64,000 bases of DNA from Scheffersomyces stipitis CBS 6054 (Eukaryota > Ascomycota > Pichiomycetes > Serinales > Debaryomycetaceae). Every line of letters begins with the position of its first letter. The stretch's first letter is position 1. The DNA is taken from NCBI RefSeq assembly GCF_000209165.1, contig NC_009042.1, positions 2,542,001 to 2,606,000 of the forward strand, in the 5' to 3' direction. Of this stretch, positions 18,317 through 28,713 are shown in pieces. Both the position numbers and the translations under genes were made by a program. The notes under the pieces were generated by a model. That model was not told the origin of the DNA and ran no database searches. It was given only the letters and a program-made list of their open reading frames with translations.

Positions 18317-21300
18317 TTACATTCCATATACCTTTCCAGTAGAGTCACCGATAATGAGTTTCAAAAATCCTCTGCAGAGGTTATCTTCGCTGTCAACTTC
18401 AGAAGACTTCAATAGCTCCAAAGCAGTTATGTCTCCCTTTAGATCTCCCAGTAGATCTATGGAGTCTAATCTACGAACTTCCCATCCCTGATCTGCCAAA
18501 GGATTCAATTCGTAGATCTCTATTGTTTTCTCTGCAGCAATAGCAAACATTTCATTAGACCAAAATGTGTGGTCATTGTTAATCAGAGTCTTTCCGGATT
18601 CTGCAATTGCAAGATTTATGTTTCCGAAATTAAAGCTGGTAATCTCAATATCTTCATAAATGAATTCTTTGGAGAAGATCAATTCGCCATTGACATTGAA
18701 AATTCTCAATGTATTGCTTGTCGCTGTTGAATACATTATTCCTATATTGCCAGTGTCGTTCGAAATGCTAATCCTCGTGTTTGTCACGTCTGCGATTGGA
18801 ACAAATTTTCTAATGAATTTGAAGCGAGCTAAATCCCATAAGATAACTATCCCATCAACATCCAAACTGAGTGCCAACTTGTAACTATCACTTAATTTCA
18901 AACTTTTAACTTCACTGAGATGACCTCTTAATATTGCCTGGAATTGAAGACTAATATTTGGTCGTAATTCACATTTCCAAGCATTAATAATACCATCTTC
19001 AGAGCCCGTCAATAGCTGCTTGTTTCCAATCTGCAACAAACTTGAAAGATTGGACAGGTGAATATTCAAAAAGGTGGTTTTGTTGATAATCAAGGATCCA
19101 GACTCATACTTGAAGTCATTGGCCTTCCTAATGAGCAACTCATCTTCTGAGGAAACACAGGCAGGACGACCAACCCACTTCTTGTTACTCCGTAAGCTTA
19201 TCTCCAACTTCTGAATTGGCATTTTCAATTTTGATTCGAAAAGAAGCTTGGGTCCCTTCTCTTTATCAACCAAATTTAGATAATAGTTTGGCACATTCAA
19301 CACATCCTTCTGAACGTGGGGTTTATCAAATATCTGGAGTGGTGTCTGTCCAAAATTATTTATCATACCTATTACTGCTCGTTTTTCAATCTCGTCCTTT
19401 ATGTTGTCAAGATTTGTTGCACCATTATAAGATAGGTGATGGAATACGTTTAAAGCTGAAACAGCTTCAGGGCCACTTTGTTTGAAACCAAAGACTAAAT
19501 CAATCCACAAGTGCAAGTTCGCCGATACATAAGAGCTTTCTAAAGCTTCTCTGTTCTTTGCAATGAAAATCTTGGGATCCCCTTTTGCCCATGGAGGCAA
19601 CACGACATCATTAGCAGACTCGCCATTCTGAAAAGTACCAAATTCAAAATTATTGGAATTTACCAAAAATTCTGGCAAATAGTAGAATTCAGGTGTTAAC
19701 TCTCTGACATCTGTGGTGTTATCTTTGGACGCCGACAACCAAGCTTTTTCTACAGAATTGAAAAGTCTATCCGCATGGTCAAACTTTCCTCCTTGTAACA
19801 ATAAATATGATTGCACGTACGGTTTCAACCTAATAAGAAATGAAGTAACGATCATAGCAGATGAATAGTGGGTTCCGTAATGAAATGCTGGTGCGTCATG
19901 GTCATTCAAACTATCGAGGGCTTCGTATCTATCTTGGAACTGTTGTGCTCTGGCATGTGTCTGGGCTCCCATTGGTTTGGATAAGTCCCGAAAAGATCGT
20001 GGATCAGATAAGTCAAGCGTATCGCTACTATAATCGGCAATAACCCAGGGAAATACAGGATATTGCGTCAAGTCGTTGAATGTTCTACCGGCTAGAGTAT
20101 TGATAATCATGAGATAATAGAAATTAGACATTTCTCCCATTCTCCATTTCCTAGTTGCGCTAACAAAGGATGAAGTGAGTGAACTAGCACTAGATGCAAA
20201 TGCTGATGCCAACCTGGATGTGAATGAAGATGAATTGCTTGTCATTAAGGAACTCGAACTATATTTGGTTGAAGATGAATACTGCAATGCCTGAGCCAAA
20301 TCACTATCCAAACCCCTGCCAGTTGCATATGAATGTAATTTACCATAGATAGAATCTCTGTTTCTAGGGGATAGACACGTTATAAGAATGCTGGCACCAT
20401 CACTGAAGAACATCTCCAATGCAATATCTCTGAGTAAAAACTGTCTTTTCGAAATACTACTCAACTTGTCCAAACTCCAGCTTTTATTTCTGTGTGATCT
20501 GGAGTCACTCCTCAAAACATTATCTGATTGAGAATTAACCAAATGCAAAATTGGGTCCCGCTCTTCAGGAGGAGCGTCTTGAACATCAATTACATTACCA
20601 TCCTGACAATGGAAATAGTTCTCAATCAAGTACAAATGAGATGATCCCAAAATCATCAAACTTTCGATTGGAACTAAACCGTTAACTTGACTGATATTCC
20701 AAAGTGCCAATATTTGATCTCCCATGAACAAACTTCTTAGCACTTTTCTGTTCTTATCTTCATATGCTGATCTAGCTTCTACCTCTTCAGCAGACGTATC
20801 TTGGTTATCATCGCTAATATCAAACGATTCATCAGCTGGATCTAGAAGAATAGAGTTATCAGTAGAAAGACTGAGGGTATCTATCCCATTTGCTGCAATT
20901 GCATAATCATAGTCCTGAAGATTCACATAGTTTCCTGACTCAATTGGGTCCAACTTTTTTAATGGAACATCAATGTTATAAGATAACTTCTCGGACTCAG
21001 GTATTTGGTCTTCTATGACCAAGCGCCTTCGCATTCTATCGTTACTTTCAATGTAGTCTAAGATATAGTTGTCCTTTCCATCCACGTCTTGGATCAATCT
21101 AGATATGTCAAGCTTCAATAGGTGATAGTTCGAAACAAAAAATTGGACATTCTCTTGATGGTCTTGAATAGAGCGATTGAATTTGATTAATTCTCCATTG
21201 ATTATCAGGGCCTTTAACAGTTCACAATCCTTTTCGAAACTCTTGATGTAAATGCTATTCATTTGTCCAAGTTTTCCTCCATTATGGAGCGTGACCTTGA

Positions 21301-24300
21301 TCATGTCGATTGTCTTTAGAAGATCTATTCTATTGTGAGAAACAATGAGGCTTTGAAAGTTCTTCATAAGACTCCTTATAAATGGTGGGTACTTCTGCAA
21401 TTTTGTAAATGTCTCCTCGTCATTCCTCGTCACCAAATTTGTGAAAAATTCAGCTAGAAGTTTTGCATCAGCATCAATATTAGCGATAACCTTAGAAAAT
21501 TGGTCTTGGTTCATGAGATATGTTGTTCTAAGAAAGCTGAAGGTATATTCAAGGCCCTGTGCCTGTTCTTCTGGCTTGAACTTCAATAACAAACCAAGCA
21601 TGAGTGTGACTATCTCTCCCAACTTTCGATCGTCCAATATGTCAGGGTTCAAGATCGTAATCTGACGATATAGGAGGGTTTTGACGGTATCGATATACCT
21701 GGTGACTTCACTGTCATCATATTGTATCTCCTCACTAGCCAATGTGCAAAATTTAAGTACGATTGTTTCCCCTAGCTGCTTTTTGATCTTCTTGATATGA
21801 GCGTGGTCGTTACCTACTTCGACTATTGATGCCATACTAGTAATGTAAGTGTCAATATCTTGGAACCTAATGTAGTAGTTTTGCTTCACAAACTCTTGGT
21901 TGTAGTAATTAAGCAAGTATATGGCAGAATCAACAAATTGCCTTTCGTTGAATATAAAGTTTGAAACGTTCACAAATTGATTAATATGTTCAAATATCTT
22001 AGGAAATACTATTTCAAATATCATTTTCTTTGTAAAATCACTAAGTCCCTCAAGAATTCCGATTAAGGTGCTTTCACCTAAATTTGAAATGAAGAACTGC
22101 GCAATAACTGTTGTCAACTTTTCAAATGCAGATTTGAATCCACCTCTAACTTCGATACTTGCCCATCCCAAAGATAAATGGAAATAACCCAATAATTCAG
22201 ATATTCCCTCGATAAATTCCTTTGACAAACACATTGCTCTCAAAGATTTATTCCTTTCGTAACCTATGCTGATTGCATCCGCATACTCATTTGTCAAATG
22301 CAAAACATTGAGGCATAACGTTAGCTTCTCGTCGTCGCCAACTTTTCGAGGAGAAGATGGATTGCTCCCCAACATCATCTCTGATTGCATGCTCAACGAA
22401 TACATTGAATTTAATGCAAGATTGTTTAATAGCAATAAGAAGTCTGGGATGACCAATTGACTAAGGATTGGCAAATTGGTTTCAACGACCGAAAGAAGAT
22501 CTTTGTTTGACTTGCCACTCGACTTAGTATTAATTCCTTCGTCTCTATCTACTCCAAAGCTGGCCAAGAAAAGAGTTGATAATATGTCGTCATCATCCCA
22601 CCACTGCTTGAGGAAGTACGTCAAGATATCTAGACCACGGTTAACTAAGAAGAACCTCTTGATAATATGTGAACCCAAAGTCTTTAGCAATCTCGTCAAT
22701 AAGCGAAGCCCACTTAATGCCACATCTTTTGATTTCTCCAATCTGAATAAAAGCAAGATCCAATGGATAGTTATCGATCTCGAGAACTTCTTCAACGTCT
22801 TTATTGACGAGCCGCCCTCACAAAGAAAGTCTGTCAAAGAAGACAATACAATTGCACCGCATTCGCTAGAACAATCGTCGTTATACAAAGCATATATGAT
22901 GTACAACGAAATTGATCTGATTGTTTCAACTGAGGGATCAGACCGAATAATGCTGATAATTGTCAACGCAAGTTGCTCTTTCATAGAATCCTTAAGTGGA
23001 TTCCTTAACAATACCGGTTGTTTCAAGAATTGAAGTAGCTTCTTCAAAAGTTTCATTTTTGTTAATTCAGAGACGTTAAATTCATTGAATTTTGAACTGT
23101 GTATCAATATCTGAAACTGATAGAGCAAATATTCAAAAGAATCACTCCCATAGAATAAATCAAAATCAAGAACTAGGAATCTATAAGCGAGTCGATTCAC
23201 AATGACTGAATCGTGATTATTAATGAAATCGAAACCCGAATAAGTGAGAATTAAGTTTAGGAGGTTTGCTCCATGGCAGCCAGTAGAATTTTCAATTGCA
23301 TTTTTATCAGCAAACTCAGGCAACAATGAAAATGTCAAAGTCGGATTGAATTTTTCCTTGTAATTCTTCAATATAATAGAGAGTAATTCGTATCCATTAA
23401 TATTTTCAAATTCCTTGCATAGTCTCCAGTTATTCTCCAAGATCGTAAAAAGTAGGAACAAGCTCTTGTAAAGTAAGGTATCTCTAGTAGTTGAATCAGG
23501 AACTTCGAGTGACGTTTCAATAAGATTAACTAACAATGATATTCCTCCTATACTGTATAATCCACCGTGAATTGAGTGTGAATCGTGATAGATAAAAGAC
23601 GCTGGCCCCAATAGTATTGGTAAGTTATCCTTTGAATGTACTTTCTGCCGCTGTTTCAACGTCTGAAAGAAATCATTTGTATCAAAAAGAATGTTCTCCT
23701 GCTTCAACTTCGCTAAAGATTTGACAATAGCGCTTTTTTCAGCTAATGAGTTTCTTTCAGGCAGAATACTTGAACTGCTGTTATTTGATAGATTCCCTCT
23801 ACTACTTCTGTGAATCAAGGTATTAGAGGAGGGAATTTGACGGGTTTTGCCATTATGTTCTCCAAATAGTTGGTGTGTACTCTTGTTGGACTCATTCCTT
23901 CTTCTATTGAGTTCTTTGAACTTTATCTTGACATTTGTCAAATTACGAAAGCTGAGATGATTCAATAGGTTGAAAAGATTTTCATTTGTGAGTTCTTTGA
24001 AATCCCAATCATATCCCAAGCCAAGATTGTAGAGCAAGTTCAACCATTCATGCGACAAACTTACATTGAGAATAGTCAAATTCTTAATTATTATTTCATC
24101 AGAGGAAATACCAAGAACGTCGTTTTGCTCGCTTCCAACATACACCTTATTCCAACTAGATAGTATTTTGTAGATCTCTGGACATGGAATCGACTCACTG
24201 TACTCTCCATCAATATACAAGTTCAAATTTGCATAATTGTCGTAAGTTAATGCGAAATGAGTATATCCCTGGTTTATCACATTCCTATTATTATTAGAGC

Positions 24301-25252
24301 CATCATTATCATTTGCATCATACTTATTTAAGATTTGGTTGAAGGTGAATTGCATTCTCGAGTCATTATGATTATTCTTTATCTCGATTAAGAATTGACT
24401 GTAATTTATCAATCTAATATTTAATGTGGTAGCTGCATTATCTTCGGAGTGTGCACTAGAATTGGTTAACACGAATAAGGTAAGCGGTTCATCGGAATCG
24501 AACTCTCGCGGGTTGATCTTGAACCATGACTGTATTGTGAGATTTTTCTTGAGATCCTCGTTGATGAAGGGGAAGCTCGTAGCCTTGTTGAATATTACAA
24601 AGTTGAAATGAGATGAGTACTTGGAAAAGACTTGTTGTAAGAGATCTAGAATATGCAATTTGGTAGTAGGTTTTGTAGAAGAGTTGTATAGTGGTGAGAT
24701 CAACTGCTTTAAACTGACGGAATCACTTCCAAGTTCAAAGAATAACGTCAATAGTCTGATATACTGGCTTAGCACTGAAAGCATCGCGCCGTCGTGCTGC
24801 AGTTCCAGAGGTTCTTCTACAGACACTTCATCTTCAAGTATATCAAAGAATTGCAGAATGAGGAACTGGTGGAACTTCAACATCATCAATCTAACTCTGA
24901 GATTATATGATAACGACAAGTAATAGATGATGATCTCGAGAATGATGATCTTGAAATCTCGATACAATTCGCTATCTAACGAGTGTAATAATGTAAGAAG
25001 CTTCTCCACATTTGGCAATCTACTGTAGGAATCGATGTCATTGATGTCGTCAACAGATAAGATGACATTGTGCGCTATAAGAGAGGCAAAAGAGGCATAG
25101 TCCTCGATGGTGTCTGCCAACTCCACCTGCCAATTGAGAAGAATCTCCTTGTTAATGGAAGCGTTGACTACGTTCTGACAAAGGTGCTCTATGATACGCA
25201 CATCTGGACTGAGCGAACTCTGTTCACTTTCAGTTATCTCCGGATTATTCAT
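18317..25252 (-). CDS. BPH1: Giant BEACH-WD40 protein
   Basis: 2311 residues, uninterrupted. Order: an armadillo-like helical N-terminus, a concanavalin-A-like segment (about residues 220-420), a long helical middle region, a PH-like domain (about 1510-1660), the BEACH domain from about residue 1700 (RMGEMSNFYYLMIINTLAGR, DLSDPRSFRDLSKPMGAQ, ELTPEFYYLPEFL, LNVFHHLSY), and C-terminal WD40 repeats from about 2090. This is the layout of Bph1, the yeast homologue of human LYST/Chediak-Higashi protein and neurobeachin, acting in membrane trafficking, vacuolar sorting and cell-wall formation. Its length is close to S. cerevisiae Bph1 (about 2170). It carries poly-Ser stretches near residue 1675. 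No frameshift is seen despite the size. Confidence 0.95.
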   Translation of the reverse strand: MNNPEITESEQSSLSPDVRIIEHLCQNVVNASINKEILLNWQVELADTIEDYASFASLIAHNVILSVDDINDIDSYSRLPNVEKLLTLLHSLDSELYRDFKIIILEIIIYYLSLSYNLRVRLMMLKFHQFLILQFFDILEDEVSVEEPLELQHDGAMLSVLSQYIRLLTLFFELGSDSVSLKQLISPLYNSSTKPTTKLHILDLLQQVFSKYSSHFNFVIFNKATSFPFINEDLKKNLTIQSWFKINPREFDSDEPLTLFVLTNSSAHSEDNAATTLNIRLINYSQFLIEIKNNHNDSRMQFTFNQILNKYDANDNDGSNNNRNVINQGYTHFALTYDNYANLNLYIDGEYSESIPCPEIYKILSSWNKVYVGSEQNDVLGISSDEIIIKNLTILNVSLSHEWLNLLYNLGLGYDWDFKELTNENLFNLLNHLSFRNLTNVKIKFKELNRRRNESNKSTHQLFGEHNGKTRQIPSSNTLIHRSSRGNLSNNSSSSILPERNSLAEKSAIVKSLAKLKQENILFDTNDFFQTLKQRQKVHSKDNLPILLGPASFIYHDSHSIHGGLYSIGGISLLVNLIETSLEVPDSTTRDTLLYKSLFLLFTILENNWRLCKEFENINGYELLSIILKNYKEKFNPTLTFSLLPEFADKNAIENSTGCHGANLLNLILTYSGFDFINNHDSVIVNRLAYRFLVLDFDLFYGSDSFEYLLYQFQILIHSSKFNEFNVSELTKMKLLKKLLQFLKQPVLLRNPLKDSMKEQLALTIISIIRSDPSVETIRSISLYIIYALYNDDCSSECGAIVLSSLTDFLCEGGSSIKTLKKFSRSITIHWILLLFRLEKSKDVALSGLRLLTRLLKTLGSHIIKRFFLVNRGLDILTYFLKQWWDDDDILSTLFLASFGVDRDEGINTKSSGKSNKDLLSVVETNLPILSQLVIPDFLLLLNNLALNSMYSLSMQSEMMLGSNPSSPRKVGDDEKLTLCLNVLHLTNEYADAISIGYERNKSLRAMCLSKEFIEGISELLGYFHLSLGWASIEVRGGFKSAFEKLTTVIAQFFISNLGESTLIGILEGLSDFTKKMIFEIVFPKIFEHINQFVNVSNFIFNERQFVDSAIYLLNYYNQEFVKQNYYIRFQDIDTYITSMASIVEVGNDHAHIKKIKKQLGETIVLKFCTLASEEIQYDDSEVTRYIDTVKTLLYRQITILNPDILDDRKLGEIVTLMLGLLLKFKPEEQAQGLEYTFSFLRTTYLMNQDQFSKVIANIDADAKLLAEFFTNLVTRNDEETFTKLQKYPPFIRSLMKNFQSLIVSHNRIDLLKTIDMIKVTLHNGGKLGQMNSIYIKSFEKDCELLKALIINGELIKFNRSIQDHQENVQFFVSNYHLLKLDISRLIQDVDGKDNYILDYIESNDRMRRRLVIEDQIPESEKLSYNIDVPLKKLDPIESGNYVNLQDYDYAIAANGIDTLSLSTDNSILLDPADESFDISDDNQDTSAEEVEARSAYEDKNRKVLRSLFMGDQILALWNISQVNGLVPIESLMILGSSHLYLIENYFHCQDGNVIDVQDAPPEERDPILHLVNSQSDNVLRSDSRSHRNKSWSLDKLSSISKRQFLLRDIALEMFFSDGASILITCLSPRNRDSIYGKLHSYATGRGLDSDLAQALQYSSSTKYSSSSLMTSNSSSFTSRLASAFASSASSLTSSFVSATRKWRMGEMSNFYYLMIINTLAGRTFNDLTQYPVFPWVIADYSSDTLDLSDPRSFRDLSKPMGAQTHARAQQFQDRYEALDSLNDHDAPAFHYGTHYSSAMIVTSFLIRLKPYVQSYLLLQGGKFDHADRLFNSVEKAWLSASKDNTTDVRELTPEFYYLPEFLVNSNNFEFGTFQNGESANDVVLPPWAKGDPKIFIAKNREALESSYVSANLHLWIDLVFGFKQSGPEAVSALNVFHHLSYNGATNLDNIKDEIEKRAVIGMINNFGQTPLQIFDKPHVQKDVLNVPNYYLNLVDKEKGPKLLFESKLKMPIQKLEISLRSNKKWVGRPACVSSEDELLIRKANDFKYESGSLIINKTTFLNIHLSNLSSLLQIGNKQLLTGSEDGIINAWKCELRPNISLQFQAILRGHLSEVKSLKLSDSYKLALSLDVDGIVILWDLARFKFIRKFVPIADVTNTRISISNDTGNIGIMYSTATSNTLRIFNVNGELIFSKEFIYEDIEITSFNFGNINLAIAESGKTLINNDHTFWSNEMFAIAAEKTIEIYELNPLADQGWEVRRLDSIDLLGDLKGDITALELLKSSEVDSEDNLCRGFLKLIIGDSTGKVYGM

Positions 25253-25835
25253 GGAGGGAAAGTTGAATTAAATATGCTTCCTTATGTTTTCTCTATTGTA
25301 ATTTATAGAAGTTACCGTAAGGTATCGTAGAAATGGAAATATGGGGTCCTCTTCTTGGAACTATAAATTTGGGTACGAAGATGGATTCTCGTTTGACTGT
25401 GCCTCCTAAAATTGACAAATTGCTCTCTGAAAGTAAAATAGGATCTCAGATTTACGATTGCCGAAATAATGCTTAGAAGAATGGTCTGGAGTCGAGAGAA
25501 AGAAGCTGGTGGCTATGGTCTGTAGAAATAGACAGACATATCTACAAGTCAGGGACCTGCATGTGTCAGAACGAGGTGATAACTACTGAGACTCTCATCT
25601 ATGACAGAATGTCAAATTTCGCAACTAGCACTACTAAGATATAATCTACAAGACTCGTATCCAGATATCCAAATAGATAAAAGGAATCATTTATTAAATC
25701 TTTTTTTAGATTTAGTATAATAAGAATTGAAAGGACGTTATCCGATAGTGATGTGCACAATTATGATTGTATGTATAGACTTCAGTTGTCAGAATCAAGC
25801 GGGCACAACACTCTTGATATATCACTGTAACGGTC
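25253..25835. other. BPH1 upstream region
   Basis: 583 bases between the BPH1 start and the next stop on the same strand. AT-rich, with no gene recognised. Confidence 0.55.
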
Positions 25836-26429
25836 TTACTTGAAGATCAACTTCCGGATGCCCTCAAACAACTCGTAGAACATATCCCACACGAAAAGAA
25901 TTTCGTCCACAACAGCATCCTTGATTTCCACCAAAGTCAGGTCAATTGACTTGGTTTCCAAAAGAGCACTACCGGCTCTGAGAATAATGTAGCCCAAAGC
26001 CAAGGTAGTCAATCCCTTGAACAACCATTGGGACGAAACCTTAGGTTTTCTTCTACTTTGTTTCAACAGCTTGCGTGCGTCCTTGCCGAGAAATCCTTTC
26101 AAAGTGCCATTTTCAAAAACTGGATAAACCTGTTCGCCTACTACAATTTCTAAACTTACGATGCCTTCAGTGGTATTTTTTTCCAAGGGAAATGCTACAT
26201 CGTTCAAAATGTCTCTAGTCTTGAGATTGTACTTCTGCAAGCTCAAGAGTTCAATCAATTCCTTGCTGTTGACCTTAACCTCGAACTCACTTCCCAGCTC
26301 TGGGGTGTATTGGACACCTACTTCGCTTAATCTAAAGGGGATTGCAGTTTGTTCCAGGTTGTCCTCTTTGGCTGTTACTACTAAGCTGAACAAGAGTGCA
26401 CTCAACAAAGATAACCAGTACAACTTCAT
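25836..26429 (-). CDS. Small secretory-pathway membrane protein, unidentified
   Basis: 197 residues. A clear signal peptide (MKLYWLSLLSALLFSLVVTA) precedes a luminal domain of about 110 residues that looks beta-rich (FEVKVNSKELIELL, GIVSLEIVVGEQVYPVF). A basic linker (LLKQSRRKPKVSSQ), one transmembrane segment near residues 140-160 (LTTLALGYIILRAGSALL) and an amphipathic C-terminus ending LIFK follow. The layout (signal peptide, beta-sandwich, single anchor) is that of ER membrane complex subunits such as EMC7/EMC10. I do not recognise the sequence well enough to assign it. Codon use is good and the frame is intact, so it is very likely a gene. Confidence 0.7.
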   Translation of the reverse strand: MKLYWLSLLSALLFSLVVTAKEDNLEQTAIPFRLSEVGVQYTPELGSEFEVKVNSKELIELLSLQKYNLKTRDILNDVAFPLEKNTTEGIVSLEIVVGEQVYPVFENGTLKGFLGKDARKLLKQSRRKPKVSSQWLFKGLTTLALGYIILRAGSALLETKSIDLTLVEIKDAVVDEILFVWDMFYELFEGIRKLIFK

Positions 26430-27701
26430 TTCGGTTCACGGGACTGTTGGAGAAGGAAATAATGTGAAGAATACTCTCTCGTAATGAGAATGGGCACAGG
26501 AGTGGAAACAATAATCTTAAAAATTCACCTCCTCCCTCTCCTGTATTTATATGGCAGCCTCATGATAAACTCTTGCTTGGAGAAATTCATTACTAGAATA
26601 GGCGAAGGAATTTTCAGCTGCAAAAAAAAAGATAGCTGGTTCTCCACATTTTCTGCATATAGCTGCTATCTTTCATATTATGCATTAGAGTCGTTCTCTC
26701 TCAAATGGAGTATATCGCCCAGATTAGAAGTGTTCGTAATTGGTTTTTGAATTGGTGAAGTAACCACATTTAGCTGTAATAGAATTATTCTGATGAATTT
26801 GAATAATTAATCGCAGATTGCGGAGAAGTTCAGTTTTTCATTTCCATACGAAATTGATTCTATTTGGGTGCTGCTGCGTCTTCTTTCAAGTACCCAAGTT
26901 TAAAGCGTTGATCTCTGGCATTCGTATCTCAGTCTCTGGAGGTATTTTATATGTGGCACCGATCTGTATTGTAGATTTTGGCTATACAGAACTAAAATAA
27001 CACCAGAACTTGGAAGTTCCAGCTATCTTCTTCGGTTGGCATTAGAAGGTTGGAACGGTCAATATCTGTTAATAATCCACACTCAAACATTATACAGATT
27101 TGTAGACTTCGTCGCATTCACACCTATCTGTTAGAATGCAATAGTTTGCAATTATCGTTAGATCTCGTATGTTCAACAAAGGGTCTATATGCACTGTTGA
27201 TCTTCCTTCTATTGGGTCGTCGCAGGCACTAGCTCGAAGTCCTCTACTACTTTGACCCAAGTTGAAAACAATGAATCCAACCTTTTGCGGTCGATGTTTG
27301 AAATATTTGGATTTTAATATCTTGAGCCCAAAGACCTTCTTCGAATTTACAAATATATGTACCTTTGTAGTTTCATCTACGAAATTCGCTTCAATTCGCA
27401 AAGTTCGGTCCGGAATTTCATTAAAATTTTAACAGAACTCCGAAATGTAAACGAATTTTAAAAAATGAGGCTCTCCATACAGACGTCAAAATAATTGGGG
27501 AAGGTGTTTTCGATCGCATCTACTGACCCTTTCGTCTGAATTAAGTGAGTATTTTCCAACCCGCTAAGAAATGGGCAGATAGCGGAAGACAAAGCTGCTA
27601 CCCGAATTGCTATCCGGGGAATCACACTCTATAAATAGTTGGTATCTGCCATCTGCGACCTTTCTTAAGAATATCCAAAAGATAGCTAGAAATAACTGAA
27701 A
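26430..27701. other. 1.3-kb intergenic region before FMP52
   Basis: Between a minus-strand start (26429) and the FMP52 start (27702), so it holds two divergent promoters. Short open frames exist (26484-26750 +, 26818-27000 +, 27090-27401 -), but none has recognisable features. The 103-codon one at 27090-27401 has odd composition and no domain. I see no RNA gene. Confidence 0.5.
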
Positions 27702-28394
27702 ATGGCAGGGGGAGCTTTTGTTCTTGGTTCCACAGGGATGTGTGGTTTGCAAATGCTCAAAGCTGTAGAAAAGTCGGCTTCCTTTGATAAGGTTGTAACC
27801 ATTGGGCGCAGACCTCCCTCTTTGGAAAGTCCGAAATTAAAAGCAATTGTCGAGAAAGATTCAGAGAAATGGGGAGAGATAGTTGAAAAGGAGGCCAAGG
27901 GCTTCAAAGTATTAATGTCTGGCCTTTCAACTACCAGAGGTGCTGCAGGCTCTGACGAAGGCTTCTACAACATCGACTATACACTTAATTATGCTGCAGC
28001 CAAGGCAGCCAAGAATGCTGGTGTTGAGACCTACGTTTTGATATCTGGCTCATTTGCAGACGCTAACTCAAGGTTTCTTTATATAAAAACTAAAGGGAAG
28101 CTTGAGGATGATGTCAGAGCACTCAAGTTTAAAAGAACCATAATTTTTAGACCAGGCTTAATCCTTGGAGACAGAGAGAAAAAGAAGAGTGCTGGGGAAG
28201 AATTTATTGTCAGCATCTTGAAGTATACGTATGGAAACTTCCTTTCCAACATTACTAATCCAATCTACGCAAAACATATTGGAGAAATTGCTACAACATT
28301 GGCACTGGAGCCTATCCCAGAAGATCAGACCGAACCTACAGTTAGAATCATAGGAGCCAGAGAACTCAGTGCCTTAGGTAAGGCATTACCATAG
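27702..28394 (+). CDS. FMP52: NAD(P)-binding mitochondrial protein Fmp52
   Basis: 230 residues, an atypical short-chain/NmrA-like Rossmann protein. The N-terminal nucleotide-binding loop is GSTGMCG (residues 9-15) after a hydrophobic strand. GRRPPS lies after the second strand, [12 protein letters not shown] is in the middle, YIKTKGKLE carries a YxxxK pair near residue 127, and [11 protein letters not shown] follows. This matches Fmp52 (S. cerevisiae YER004W, 231 residues), a protein of the outer mitochondrial membrane/ER fraction induced by stress and of unknown reaction. Human TIP30/HTATIP2 is a relative. The first ATG follows an A-rich leader. Confidence 0.92.
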   Translation: MAGGAFVLGSTGMCGLQMLKAVEKSASFDKVVTIGRRPPSLESPKLKAIVEKDSEKWGEIVEKEAKGFKVLMSGLSTTRGAAGSDEGFYNIDYTLNYAAAKAAKNAGVETYVLISGSFADANSRFLYIKTKGKLEDDVRALKFKRTIIFRPGLILGDREKKKSAGEEFIVSILKYTYGNFLSNITNPIYAKHIGEIATTLALEPIPEDQTEPTVRIIGARELSALGKALP

Positions 28395-28713
28395 AAGTAT
28401 GCTTTGGTTTGTTACTTAAATTGTTTGTATAAAGTCGCAGTATTAATAGATCTTCGAGAACATAAACAGCTGATAGTAGCAACAGCGGTTGACGTAGATA
28501 CAAAGAATGCTGTTGATCTTGTTCGTAAATCCTGTTCTACGTTTTCTTCATAGAGTAAAATTCAGATTGCATGAAATAGTAGCCGTAAAGAAATGGGTCT
28601 GGTCTGTGTCAATGCAACTACCTAAATAGCTGTCATTGTGTATGTATTGCTATTCAATCTATAGTAATGAATGATGCGTATAGTTTATAATGTATGGATT
28701 ATTATGGTACCAG
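28395..28713. other. Convergent FMP52/UBP12 3' region
   Basis: AT-rich 3' UTR space between convergent genes. No gene is seen. Confidence 0.6.

Noticed and set aside
27090..27401. 103-codon frame (-) upstream of FMP52
   Set aside because: No recognisable domain and unusual composition; more likely chance or a relic that cannot be supported.
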